Notes: generated by a model from the sequence alone, not told the origin. A stretch of 10,000 bases of DNA from Blautia coccoides (GCF_034355335.1 NZ_CP136422.1:1-10000); one strand, 5' to 3'; positions 1 to 9,349 are shown, counted from the stretch's first letter. Translations and numbers: made by a program.

Positions 1-1317
1 ATGATAAAAACGGAGCATCAGTTATCTGATGTCTCTTTTAATACCTGGCTGAAATCCCTGACAGTCCATAAAGTGGAGGGGGATACCGTAACCATTATTG
101 TCCCCACAGGCCAGATCGGCATCAACTATATTGCCAACAAGTATCTTCTTCCATTAAAAGTGGCAATTTCCGAAACTGCGGGAGAAGACTATGAAATTGC
201 TTTAATTTTACCGGATGATGTGCCGCCGGATACGGTGGATAACCCCGTATCTTCCGCTGCAGTTAATGAAAGTATTGAAAAAGCCAACTTGAATCCCAAA
301 TACACCTTTGACACTTTTGTAGTCGGAAGCAACAACAAACTGGCACACGCAGCTTCCGTCGCAGTTGCGGAATCTCCGGGGGAAGTATACAATCCTCTCT
401 TTATATATGGTGGTGTTGGTCTGGGTAAGACCCATCTTATGCACTCCATCGCACATTTTGTGCTTCAAAAGAGGCCGCAGTCCAAGGTTTTGTATGTGAC
501 CAGTGAATATTTTACCAATGAACTGATTGAATCTATCCGTAACGGCAATAATTCAACTATGTCCAAGTTTCGTGAGAAATACCGGAATATAGATGTTCTG
601 CTGATCGACGATATACAGTTTATTATAGGAAAGGAATCCACTCAGGAAGAATTTTTCCACACCTTCAATGCCCTGCACGGAGCCAAAAAACAGATCATCA
701 TCTCCTCGGATAAACCTCCCAAAGACATGGAGATTTTGGAGGACCGGCTTCGTTCCAGATTTGAATGGGGACTGATCGTGGATATATCCTCCCCTGATTT
801 TGAAACACGAATGGCCATACTCAGGAAAAAAGAAGAGTTGGACGGATATCAGATTGACGACCAGGTTATAGAATACATTGCACAAAATGTAAAATCTAAC
901 ATTCGTGAACTGGAAGGTTCCCTTAACAAGATCATGGCATATGCCAACCTGGAAAACCGGGAGATCAATCTGGCCTTAGCGGAAAAAGTATTGAAAGACA
1001 TTATTTCGCCTAACCAGAAGAGAACCGTAACACCAGAACTTATTATTAATATAGTAGCAGAACACTTTGATCTTACTCCCTCTGACCTGACCGGAAACAA
1101 GAGGAGTTCAAAAATTGCATTTCCAAGGCAGATTGTAATGTACCTCTGCCGCCAGATGACGGAGACCACTTTAAAGATCATCGGTGACAGCCTGGGCGGA
1201 CGAGACCACACGACCATCATGAGCGGTATAAATAAAATAGAGCGGGAAGTGGAAGAGAACGACGATACCAGAGAAATCATAGACATATTAAAGAAAAAGA
1301 TCAATCCCGCCAAGTAA
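1..1317 (+). CDS. dnaA: Chromosomal replication initiator protein DnaA, 5' end missing
   Basis: DnaA is the AAA+ ATPase that binds DnaA boxes in oriC, opens the duplex and helps load the replicative helicase. Counting from the first codon in the window, the Walker A motif GGVGLGKT is at about residues 137-144, Walker B (VLLIDDIQF) at 199-207, and the domain IV DNA-binding signature GGRDHTTIM at 399-407. The domain I helix sequence LSDVSFNTWL lies at residues 8-17. In related DnaA proteins roughly 12-20 residues precede this point, so the ATG at base 1 is most likely an internal Met and the true start, with its promoter and ribosome binding site, lies left of the window. The visible 438 residues fit a full length of about 450-460. 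The stop is TAA at 1315-1317. The gene is followed directly by oriC and then dnaN, as expected for Bacillota. The family call is very secure; only the start is uncertain. Confidence 0.98.
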   Translation: MIKTEHQLSDVSFNTWLKSLTVHKVEGDTVTIIVPTGQIGINYIANKYLLPLKVAISETAGEDYEIALILPDDVPPDTVDNPVSSAAVNESIEKANLNPKYTFDTFVVGSNNKLAHAASVAVAESPGEVYNPLFIYGGVGLGKTHLMHSIAHFVLQKRPQSKVLYVTSEYFTNELIESIRNGNNSTMSKFREKYRNIDVLLIDDIQFIIGKESTQEEFFHTFNALHGAKKQIIISSDKPPKDMEILEDRLRSRFEWGLIVDISSPDFETRMAILRKKEELDGYQIDDQVIEYIAQNVKSNIRELEGSLNKIMAYANLENREINLALAEKVLKDIISPNQKRTVTPELIINIVAEHFDLTPSDLTGNKRSSKIAFPRQIVMYLCRQMTETTLKIIGDSLGGRDHTTIMSGINKIEREVEENDDTREIIDILKKKINPAK

Positions 1318-1356
1318 TCTTTAAGATATACACATGCATGATCCGACAGAACTTGA

Positions 1357-1365
1357 TTTTCCACA
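1357..1365 (+). promoter_or_regulatory. DnaA box TTTTCCACA
   Basis: The sequence TTTTCCACA fits the TTWTNCACA DnaA-box consensus exactly. It lies 40 bases after the dnaA stop and is the first good box of the origin. A weaker box, ATATACACA, precedes it at 1326-1334. Confidence 0.75.
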
Positions 1366-1393
1366 ACCTTAGGTGAATACTAAGTTACTTTCA

Positions 1394-1402
1394 TGTGGAT
1401 AA
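1394..1402 (-). promoter_or_regulatory. DnaA box TTATCCACA (read as TGTGGATAA on +)
   Basis: This is a perfect match to the canonical highest-affinity box TTATCCACA, read on the - strand. It is immediately followed, in the same orientation, by the variant TTATCAACA at 1404-1412, whose start is offset by 10 bases. It is the clearest single DnaA site of the region. Confidence 0.88.
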
Positions 1403-1403
1403 G

Positions 1404-1448
1404 TGTTGATAACGTGAACCCCGTTTTTAGACGGTCACTTTATCAACA
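1404..1448. repeat. Imperfect inverted repeat in oriC built on two TTATCAACA boxes
   Basis: The left arm 1404-1417 (TGTTGATAACGTGA) and the right arm 1435-1448 (TCACTTTATCAACA) pair at 13 of 14 positions around a centre at 1426. The only mismatch is C1413 against T1439. The 17-base spacer is poorly paired. The outer nine bases of each arm are the near-DnaA-box TTATCAACA facing inwards on opposite strands, so the dyad could be a pair of opposed DnaA sites, a cruciform-forming element or a site for another dimeric origin-binding protein. There is no T-run after it, so a terminator is unlikely. Confidence 0.8.
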
Positions 1449-1527
1449 GCTTATGCACTTGAACTTCTACTTTAACCCACAAAGTTATCCAGACAGTGAA
1501 AGCCGCAATTTAAGCGGGTTTCGAGGG

Positions 1528-1536
1528 TTATTCACA
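1528..1536 (+). promoter_or_regulatory. DnaA box TTATTCACA
   Basis: This is an exact match to TTATNCACA on the + strand. It is the last strong box before the AT-rich tract at 1571-1593, with a 34-base gap that is richer in G and C. That order (box, GC-richer spacer, AT-rich tract) resembles the arrangement at the Bacillus subtilis unwinding site. Confidence 0.85.
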
Positions 1537-1570
1537 AATTCACATCCCCTAAGGCTACGACTGCGGATTC

Positions 1571-1593
1571 CTTTTAATTATTTTATAGATAAA
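1571..1593. other. AT-rich tract, probable DNA unwinding element
   Basis: From 1572 to 1593 there is only one G and no C in 22 bases, clearly more AT-rich than the rest of the intergenic region. It sits between the DnaA box at 1528-1536 and the boxes at 1599-1607 and 1617-1625. In Bacillota the duplex-unwinding element lies on the dnaN side of the dnaA-dnaN gap, which matches this position. I do not see a clean run of DnaA-trio repeats next to it. The role is inferred from composition and location. Confidence 0.65.
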
Positions 1594-1598
1594 GCCAC

Positions 1599-1607
1599 TT
1601 TTGCACA
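1599..1607 (+). promoter_or_regulatory. DnaA box TTTTGCACA
   Basis: The sequence TTTTGCACA fits TTWTNCACA exactly. It lies between the AT-rich tract and the dnaN ribosome binding site, which begins two bases after it (AAAGGAAG at 1609-1616). Confidence 0.65.
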
Positions 1608-1616
1608 GAAAGGAAG

Positions 1617-1625
1617 TTATACACA
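1617..1625 (+). promoter_or_regulatory. DnaA box TTATACACA inside the dnaN translation start region
   Basis: This is an exact TTATNCACA match that fills the spacer between the dnaN Shine-Dalgarno sequence (AAAGGAAG, 1609-1616) and the dnaN ATG at 1628. With the box at 1599-1607 it places two DnaA sites 18 bases apart around the dnaN start. DnaA bound here could affect transcription entering dnaN as well as origin opening; this regulatory role is inference. Confidence 0.8.
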
Positions 1626-1627
1626 TC

Positions 1628-2740
1628 ATGAAATTAATTTGTCCAAAATCAGAGTTATTAAAAAGTGTAAATATTGCCATGAAAGCCGTACCAGGCAAAA
1701 CAACCATGCCTATTTTAGAATGTATCCTTATAGATGCATCAGCCAATGAAATCAAATTTACATCCAACGACATGGAACTGGGAATAGAAACCATCGTTGA
1801 CGGAACTATCGAAGAGAAAGGCATCATTGCACTGGATGCAAAAATTTTCTCCGAAATCGTAAGAAAGCTTCCGGATAATGATGTTACTATTACAACAGAC
1901 GAAAAATTAAACACCTTGATCACCTGTGAAAAAGCAAAATTTAATATACCTGGAAAATCAGGGGAGGATTTTTCTTATCTCCCGTTTATTGAAAAAAATG
2001 ACTGTGTACGGATTTCACAGTTCACTTTAAAAGAAATTATCCGTCAGACAATTTTCTCAATAGCAGCAAATGAGAACAATAAGTTGATGACGGGAGAACT
2101 TTTTCAGATTGAAAACAATATGTTAAGGGTGGTTTCCCTTGACGGACACCGCATTTCTATTAGAAAAATTGCACTGAAAGAAGAATGTGCTGACAAAAAA
2201 GTAGTAGTGCCTGGTAAAACATTGAATGAAATCAGTAAAATTTTATCCGGTGAAATGGAAGATATGGTGGAGATATATCTTGCTGAAAACCATATTTTGT
2301 TTGAGTTTGACAATACCAAAGTAGTATCTCGTCTGATAGAGGGAGATTACTTTAAGATTGACCAGATGTTGTCCAGTGATTATGAGACAAAGGTTAAAAT
2401 AAATAAAAGAGAATTCTTAGACTGTATTGACAGGGCAACGCTACTCGTCAAAGAAGGAGATAAAAAACCGATTATTATCCACATTGAGGATGGCTCTATG
2501 GAACTGCGGATCGATTCCCAAATTGGTTCCATGAAAGAGGATATTGATATTGAAAAAGAGGGAAAGGATATTTTGATCGGCTTTAATCCGAAGTTCTTGA
2601 TAGATGCGCTGAAGGTTATTGATGATGAGGAAGTCTGTATTTATCTGATGAATCCCAAAGCGCCCTGCTTTATCAGAGATGAGGAGGAACAGTATATTTA
2701 TTTGATCCTTCCTGTAAACTTTAATGCTGTGAGCCGGTAA
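1628..2740 (+). CDS. dnaN: DNA polymerase III beta subunit (sliding clamp)
   Basis: DnaN is the ring-shaped dimer that encircles DNA and tethers the replicative polymerase and many repair proteins. The 370-residue product has the usual clamp length and begins MKLICPKSELLKSVNIAMKA, with the conserved early motif around KTTMPILECILI. It ends with YLILPVNFN followed by AVSR, matching the C-terminal strand that forms part of the partner-binding pocket in the family. I chose the ATG at 1628 because AAAGGAAG (1609-1616) lies 11 bases before it and the protein start aligns with known clamps. An in-frame TTG at 1601 would add nine unusual residues and overlap a DnaA box. The gene follows oriC and precedes yaaA by 67 bases, in the standard origin order. 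Its promoter is not obvious; it may be read through from dnaA. Confidence 0.98.
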   Translation: MKLICPKSELLKSVNIAMKAVPGKTTMPILECILIDASANEIKFTSNDMELGIETIVDGTIEEKGIIALDAKIFSEIVRKLPDNDVTITTDEKLNTLITCEKAKFNIPGKSGEDFSYLPFIEKNDCVRISQFTLKEIIRQTIFSIAANENNKLMTGELFQIENNMLRVVSLDGHRISIRKIALKEECADKKVVVPGKTLNEISKILSGEMEDMVEIYLAENHILFEFDNTKVVSRLIEGDYFKIDQMLSSDYETKVKINKREFLDCIDRATLLVKEGDKKPIIIHIEDGSMELRIDSQIGSMKEDIDIEKEGKDILIGFNPKFLIDALKVIDDEEVCIYLMNPKAPCFIRDEEEQYIYLILPVNFNAVSR

Positions 2741-2776
2741 GTGTTTAAGACGTGATCAGCTATATCAGTCTGTAAA

Positions 2777-2795
2777 AACGGGTTTGAAAGCCGTT
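2777..2795 (+). other. Small hairpin just upstream of the yaaA ribosome binding site
   Basis: AACGG (2777-2781) can pair with CCGTT (2791-2795) across a nine-base loop. The right arm touches the AGGAG ribosome binding site at 2796-2800. It is only five base pairs and may have no function, but it could influence access to the yaaA start. Confidence 0.3.
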
Positions 2796-2807
2796 AGGAG
2801 AGAAAAA

Positions 2808-3017
2808 ATGGAAACAATTAAATTAAAAGATGAGTTTATAAAGTTAGGTCAGGCCCTGAAAGCCGCAAATCTTGTGGAGGACGGGGTTGAAGCAAAATAT
2901 GTCATTCAGGACGGCCTGGTCAAGGTCAATGGTGAGACCGATACAAGACGCGGCCGTAAACTTTATGACGGGGATTTGGTAACTTATGACGGACAGGAAA
3001 TTAAGATAATAAAATAA
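2808..3017 (+). CDS. yaaA: S4-domain RNA-binding-type protein, YaaA family
   Basis: This 69-residue protein is essentially a single S4 domain, the small fold that ribosomal protein S4, tyrosyl-tRNA synthetase and pseudouridine synthases use to bind RNA. The S4 core is visible in GLVKVNGETDTRRGRKLYDG (about residues 42-61), with an N-terminal helix KLGQALKAANLVEDG before it. It matches the YaaA family that sits between dnaN and recF in many Bacillota. Its substrate is unknown; links to ribosome assembly or translation are inferred from the domain. The ATG at 2808 is chosen because AGGAGAG begins at 2796. An in-frame TTG at 2784 would add eight residues and has no suitable ribosome binding site. 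It should not be confused with the unrelated E. coli YaaA peroxide-stress protein. Confidence 0.93.
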   Translation: METIKLKDEFIKLGQALKAANLVEDGVEAKYVIQDGLVKVNGETDTRRGRKLYDGDLVTYDGQEIKIIK

Positions 3018-3107
3018 TCGTAATTGTGTGAGAATTAAACAGTTACCGGTTATTTATATTTCAAATATCAGAAAGGCATTTTGCTGACCCCAACAACAGG
3101 TGTTTAC

Positions 3108-4187
3108 ATGTATATTGAGTCTATAGAACTGAAAAATTACAGGAATTACAATCTTTTGTCCCTGCAGTTTGACAAGGGAACGAATATTCTCTATGGAGAT
3201 AACGCCCAGGGAAAGACAAATATTCTGGAGGCTGTATATCTGTGTGGCACTACAAAATCACACAGAGGCAGTAAAGACAGGGAGATGATCCGGTTTGAAC
3301 AGGACGAATCTCATATCAGAATGTTTGTAAACAAGGATGGCGTATCACATAAAATTGATATGCATCTGAAAAAAAATAAAGCCAAGGGTATAGCTATTGA
3401 TGGTATTCCCATCCGAAGAGCCAGCGAGCTGTTCGGAATTGTCAACATAGTATTTTTTTCACCGGAAGATTTAAATATTATTAAAAACGGTCCCGGTGAG
3501 AGGAGAAGATTTATTGATTCCGAGTTATGTCAACTTAATAAAGTGTATTTATCTGATTTATCCAGTTATAACCATGTCCTGAACCAGAGGAATAAACTGT
3601 TAAAGGATATTGGGTATCAAAGCAGCCTTGCGGCTACTCTGGATGTGTGGGATGAACAACTGGTACGTTACGGAAAATCCATCATTGAAAGCCGTCATGA
3701 ATTTATCCGTGATATAAATGATATTATCGGAGGGATACATAGCAGCATAACAGGCGGAAAAGAAAAGATTGAACTGGTTTATGAGCCAAATGTAAAGAGT
3801 GATGAGTTTTACGAACAGCTCCAAAAAAATCGGGAAAAAGATTTTAAATTCAGAAATACCTCATCCGGACCACACAGGGATGATTTATGTGTTAGAATAA
3901 ATGACATTGATATCCGTAAGTTTGGTTCTCAGGGACAGCAGCGCACAGCAGCTCTTTCCCTGAAATTATCAGAAATCTATCTGGTGCAGAAGAAGATAAA
4001 AGATGTTCCAATCCTTCTTCTGGATGATGTTCTGTCAGAACTGGATGCAAACAGGCAGAATTATCTGCTGGACAGTATCCGGGATGTGCAGACTATGATA
4101 ACCTGTACAGGTTTGGATGATTTTGTCAATAAGAGATTTGAAATCAATAAATTGTTTAAAGTGGTGGAGGGGACAGTAGCCCCCTGA
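3108..4187 (+). CDS. recF: DNA replication and repair protein RecF
   Basis: RecF is an SMC/ABC-like ATPase that works with RecO and RecR to load RecA at single-strand gaps and to protect stalled forks. The 359-residue product has the normal length. It begins MYIESIELKNYRNYNLLSLQ and carries Walker A GDNAQGKT at residues 30-37, the motif SSGPHRDD at 252-259, the ABC signature region FGSQGQQRT at 272-280, and Walker B ILLLDDVLSELD at 302-313. The ATG at 3108 is chosen because family members begin at this MYI. Its ribosome binding site is weak (AGGTG at 3098-3102, five bases before). An in-frame TTG at 3081 has GAAAGG close upstream (3071-3076) but only four bases away and would add nine atypical residues. 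The 90 bases between yaaA and recF show no clear terminator, so cotranscription is likely. Confidence 0.97.
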   Translation: MYIESIELKNYRNYNLLSLQFDKGTNILYGDNAQGKTNILEAVYLCGTTKSHRGSKDREMIRFEQDESHIRMFVNKDGVSHKIDMHLKKNKAKGIAIDGIPIRRASELFGIVNIVFFSPEDLNIIKNGPGERRRFIDSELCQLNKVYLSDLSSYNHVLNQRNKLLKDIGYQSSLAATLDVWDEQLVRYGKSIIESRHEFIRDINDIIGGIHSSITGGKEKIELVYEPNVKSDEFYEQLQKNREKDFKFRNTSSGPHRDDLCVRINDIDIRKFGSQGQQRTAALSLKLSEIYLVQKKIKDVPILLLDDVLSELDANRQNYLLDSIRDVQTMITCTGLDDFVNKRFEINKLFKVVEGTVAP

Positions 4188-4202
4188 GACGACCAGTGGA
4201 AA

Positions 4203-6166
<1,964 letters not shown>

Positions 6167-6176
6167 CCTCATAAAC

Positions 6177-6209
6177 CGGCAAAAGGGATGGAATATGCTT
6201 GCTTTGCCG
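6177..6209 (+). other. Stem-loop in the gyrB-gyrA intergenic region
   Basis: CGGCAAA (6177-6183) pairs perfectly with TTTGCCG (6203-6209) across a 19-base loop, 10 bases after the gyrB stop. It is not followed by a T-run and the gyrA ribosome binding site is 34 bases further on, so I read the two genes as one transcript. The stem may be an RNA-processing or stability element, or chance. Confidence 0.35.
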
Positions 6210-6255
6210 CAGACTGAGTTTACGGACAGCGGAAACGGAATTAAGGAGAAGCTAA

Positions 6256-8760
6256 ATGGAAGATAATATTTTTGATAAAGTCCAGGAAGTGGACTTACAG
6301 AAAAAAATGGAGGAGTCCTACATTGAGTATGCCATGAGTGTTATTGCATCCAGGGCACTGCCGGATGTCAGGGACGGTCTGAAGCCGGTACAGAGAAGAA
6401 TTCTGTACTCCATGATAGAACTGAATAATGGTCCGGACAAACCTCACAGAAAATGTGCCCGTATTGTGGGTGATACCATGGGTAAATACCATCCCCATGG
6501 AGACAGCTCCATTTACGGTGCCCTGGTCAACATGGCACAGGACTGGTCCACAAGGTATCCTCTGGTAGATGGTCATGGAAATTTTGGTTCTGTGGATGGT
6601 GACGGTGCTGCCGCAATGAGGTACACAGAAGCCCGTCTGAGCAAAATTTCTATGGAAATGTTGGCGGACATCAATAAAAATACCGTTGATTTTGCTCCAA
6701 ACTTTGATGAGACGGAAAAAGAACCCCTTGTTCTGCCGTCCAGATATCCCAATCTTCTGGTAAACGGTACATCAGGTATCGCAGTAGGTATGGCGACAAA
6801 TATTCCTCCTCACAATTTAAGGGAGGTTATTTCTGCTGTAGTAAAGATCATTGACAATATCATAGAGGAGGACAGGGATACTGAACTGGAGGAAATTCTC
6901 TCCATCATCAAGGGACCTGATTTCCCAACGGGGGCCATGATCTTAGGTACAAGGGGAATCGAGGAGGCATACCGTACAGGCCGCGGAAAGGTCAAAGTAC
7001 GGGCAATTACCGATATCGAGACACTGCCCAATGGCAAGAGCCAGATCATTGTCACAGAGCTGCCTTACATGGTCAATAAAGCACGTTTGATTGAGAAGAT
7101 GGCAGAACTTGTAAGGGACAAGAAAATAGATGGGATTACGGCTATTAACGACCATTCCAACAGGGAAGGTATGCGTATCTGTATTGAGCTTAGAAGGGAT
7201 GCCAATGCCAATGTTATTCTGAACCAGCTCTATAAGCATACACAGCTTCAGGACACGTTTGGTGTTATTATGCTGGCACTGGTGAATAATGAGCCAAAAG
7301 TTATGAATCTTCTGGATATGCTCAACCACTATCTGCGCCACCAGGAAGAGGTTGTGACCAGAAGGACACAGTATGACCTGAACAAAGCACAGGAGCGTGC
7401 GCATATCTTAGAGGGTTTGTTAAAGGCACTGGAACATATTGATGAGGTGATCCGCATCATCCGTGCGTCCAAAACCACACAGGAGGCAAAAGATTCTCTT
7501 ATGGAGGCTTTTGGTTTCTCTGATGCCCAGGCTCAGGCCATTGTAGATATGAGACTTCGTGCACTGACCGGTTTGGAGAGAGACCGTCTACAGGGCGAGT
7601 ATAACGAGCTTGTGAAAAAAATTCGGGAATTAAAGGCCATCCTTGCTGACAGAAACCTTCTTCTCCGTGTTATCCGTGAGGAGATATTGGCAATTTCAGA
7701 TAAATACGGGGATGACAGAAGGACTTCGATCGGATACGATGAATTTGATATTTCCATGGAAGACCTGATACCAAAAGAAAACACAGTTATTGCCATGACA
7801 AAATTAGGATATATCAAACGTATGACCGTTGATAATTTCCGCAGTCAGAACAGAGGCGGCAAGGGAATCAAGGGTATGAGCACTATCGATGACGACTATA
7901 TAGAAGAGCTTTTGATGACAACGACCCATCATTTCCTCATGTTCTTTACCAATATGGGACGGGTTTACCGTATGAAGGCTTATGAGATTCCGGAAGCCAG
8001 CAGAACCGCAAGGGGAACTGCTATTATCAATCTTCTTTCTCTGCAGCCGGAAGAAAAAATTTCAGCGGTGATCCCTATTAATGAGTTTAAACAGGGAAAT
8101 TATCTGTTTATGGCAACAAAAAACGGTCTTGTAAAGAAGACTCCTATTGAAGATTACAGCAATGTGCGTAAGACAGGCCTTGCAGCCATTGCCCTCAGAG
8201 AGGACGATGAGCTGATAGAAGTAAAATTTACGGATAATAAGAAAGATATTGTCCTTATAACGAAATTCGGCCAGTGTATCCGTTTCCACGAGACAGATGT
8301 AAGAAGTACCGGACGTGTATCAATGGGTGTGCGCGGTATTAATCTGCTGGAGGAAGATGAGGTTATAGGCATGCAGCTCAACTGTCAGGGGGATTATCTG
8401 CTTATCGTTTCTGAAAACGGTATGGGTAAGAGAACGTCTGTAGGAGAGTTTACCTGCCAAAACAGGGGCGGTAAAGGTGTAAAATGTTATAAGATAACAG
8501 AGAAAACAGGTAATGTAATAGGTGTAAAAGCAGTCAACGAGGAAAATGATATTCTTCTTATTACCACTGAGGGAATTGTCATTCGTCTGGAGTGCAGCAC
8601 TATTTCTATTCTGGGACGAATAACATCCGGAGTGAAGCTTATGGACTTGAAAGAGGGAGTAACGGTTGCCAGCATTGCCAAGGTAAGAGAAAAGGAAGAA
8701 AGTGAAGGCGTGGAGTCAGAAGAGGCAGATTCCCAGACAGAAGAGAACCAAGGAGAGTAA
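6256..8760 (+). CDS. gyrA: DNA gyrase subunit A
   Basis: GyrA cuts and rejoins DNA through a tyrosine and wraps DNA with its C-terminal beta-pinwheel. The 834-residue product shows the winged-helix region with [15 protein letters not shown] at about 77-91, the catalytic Tyr123 in AAMRYTEAR, then the tower and coiled-coil regions. The pinwheel runs from about residue 510 to 810, with a GyrA-box QNRGGKG at 531-537 and an identical QNRGGKG at 735-741. A Glu-rich tail of some 24 residues ends the protein. Presence of the box supports GyrA rather than ParC. The quinolone-region residue equivalent to E. coli Ser83 is Ser84, while the Asp87 equivalent is Gly88. AAGGAGAA at 6243-6250 lies five bases before the ATG. 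The 89-base gap after gyrB lacks a terminator, so cotranscription is likely. The last codons contain the ribosome binding site of the next gene. Confidence 0.98.
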   Translation: MEDNIFDKVQEVDLQKKMEESYIEYAMSVIASRALPDVRDGLKPVQRRILYSMIELNNGPDKPHRKCARIVGDTMGKYHPHGDSSIYGALVNMAQDWSTRYPLVDGHGNFGSVDGDGAAAMRYTEARLSKISMEMLADINKNTVDFAPNFDETEKEPLVLPSRYPNLLVNGTSGIAVGMATNIPPHNLREVISAVVKIIDNIIEEDRDTELEEILSIIKGPDFPTGAMILGTRGIEEAYRTGRGKVKVRAITDIETLPNGKSQIIVTELPYMVNKARLIEKMAELVRDKKIDGITAINDHSNREGMRICIELRRDANANVILNQLYKHTQLQDTFGVIMLALVNNEPKVMNLLDMLNHYLRHQEEVVTRRTQYDLNKAQERAHILEGLLKALEHIDEVIRIIRASKTTQEAKDSLMEAFGFSDAQAQAIVDMRLRALTGLERDRLQGEYNELVKKIRELKAILADRNLLLRVIREEILAISDKYGDDRRTSIGYDEFDISMEDLIPKENTVIAMTKLGYIKRMTVDNFRSQNRGGKGIKGMSTIDDDYIEELLMTTTHHFLMFFTNMGRVYRMKAYEIPEASRTARGTAIINLLSLQPEEKISAVIPINEFKQGNYLFMATKNGLVKKTPIEDYSNVRKTGLAAIALREDDELIEVKFTDNKKDIVLITKFGQCIRFHETDVRSTGRVSMGVRGINLLEEDEVIGMQLNCQGDYLLIVSENGMGKRTSVGEFTCQNRGGKGVKCYKITEKTGNVIGVKAVNEENDILLITTEGIVIRLECSTISILGRITSGVKLMDLKEGVTVASIAKVREKEESEGVESEEADSQTEENQGE

Positions 8761-8761
8761 A

Positions 8762-9349
8762 ATGCGTAGATTAAAAGGGCTGCTGTGTTGCGCTCTGGTG
8801 ATAATGCTTATATTTTCTTTGAGCGGATGCGGCGTGAAGGTAAGTACAAAGTCACCGGAAAGTGTTACGAAATCTATTGTAAATGCATATCAAAAGGGGG
8901 ACACCGAAGCAGTAAAAAAATGCTTCGGTCTGGACCCTGACAAAAAATGCGCGGAAGAGATCACCCAGGAAATTAAATATAATATGAAACAGTTTGAGGC
9001 ATACGGTGCATCAGAGGTAAATTTTACAAAATGTGAATCTCTGGGAAATTTCAATGGCTATGATCTGGTTTATGCTATTTACAATCTGATAAAAAAGGAC
9101 AAGGATGATAAAAAATCAGAAGCTCTGGAAATCCCCTCTATGTCCATGTATTTTGTGAAGGAAAAAGATAAAAAATATCATGTAGTACCTGCAAAAGATG
9201 TGACAGATGAGTTGAGCAAAATATCCAGTGAAGAATTCTCAAAGTTTATGAAGACTGACGTTTATAAAACCTACGAGAAGGATTACAAAAAGTTTATCAG
9301 GAAAAATCCTAACTTTGAGGAAAACATGAAAAAGGAAATGGAGAAGTAA
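8762..9349 (+). CDS. Small lipoprotein of unknown function, coupled to gyrA
   Basis: I do not recognise this 195-residue protein. It has a clear lipoprotein signal: positive MRRLK, a hydrophobic run to about residue 20, and the lipobox LSGC with the acylated Cys at 23 and Gly at +2. It should therefore be exported and anchored to the outer face of the membrane. The mature part is rich in Lys and Glu. Its first section, SPESVTKSIVNAYQKGDTEAVKKCFG (two blocks), resembles the opening helices of NTF2-like/DUF4878-type lipoproteins, but this is a weak impression. Two more Cys (in KKCFG and KKCAEE) and one later (TKCES) are present. The ATG at 8762 is one base past the gyrA stop, and AAGGAG at 8750-8755 lies inside gyrA, so translation is probably coupled. 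An in-frame GTG at 8702 inside gyrA would put 20 charged residues before the signal peptide and is rejected. Confidence 0.88.
   Translation: MRRLKGLLCCALVIMLIFSLSGCGVKVSTKSPESVTKSIVNAYQKGDTEAVKKCFGLDPDKKCAEEITQEIKYNMKQFEAYGASEVNFTKCESLGNFNGYDLVYAIYNLIKKDKDDKKSEALEIPSMSMYFVKEKDKKYHVVPAKDVTDELSKISSEEFSKFMKTDVYKTYEKDYKKFIRKNPNFEENMKKEMEK

Larger units (their letters stand above)
1318..1627. other. oriC: Chromosomal replication origin oriC (dnaA-dnaN intergenic region)
   Basis: This 310-base non-coding stretch between dnaA and dnaN is packed with DnaA-box sequences. Sites fitting TTWTNCACA are 1357-1365 (+), 1394-1402 (-), 1528-1536 (+), 1599-1607 (+) and 1617-1625 (+). One-mismatch sites are ATATACACA 1326-1334 (+), TTATCAACA at 1404-1412 (-) and 1440-1448 (+), TTATGCACT 1451-1459 (+), and TTATCCAGA 1485-1493 (+). 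Neighbouring sites at 1394/1404 and 1440/1451 start 10-11 bases apart, about one helical turn, which suits cooperative DnaA binding on one face of the DNA. An AT-rich tract at 1571-1593 is the probable unwinding element. In Bacillus subtilis the origin is bipartite, with a second box cluster upstream of dnaA; any such part would be outside this window. The origin function is inferred from box density and gene context, both of which are strong. Confidence 0.93.

Noticed and set aside
1..3. ATG at base 1 as the true dnaA start
   Set aside because: The protein would lack the first helix of domain I present in all close DnaA proteins, and no upstream sequence is available to show a ribosome binding site. 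An internal Met is more likely.
1333..1340. Eight-base palindrome CATGCATG near the left end of oriC
   Set aside because: Short perfect palindromes of this size are common and there is no second copy or known origin motif that matches it.
849..1364. A 171-codon - strand frame opposite the 3' part of dnaA
   Set aside because: It is antisense to the conserved AAA+ and DNA-binding domains of DnaA, with no ribosome binding site or recognisable domain.
1560..1590. Possible dnaN promoter with a TATAGA -10 at 1584-1589
   Set aside because: The bases 17-18 upstream (CTGCGG or ACTGCG) do not resemble TTGACA and there is no extended -10. The AT-richness is better explained by the unwinding element.
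1393..1749. A 118-codon + strand frame across oriC and the start of dnaN
   Set aside because: It overlaps the DnaA boxes and the first 40 codons of dnaN in another frame, and its translation resembles no protein family.
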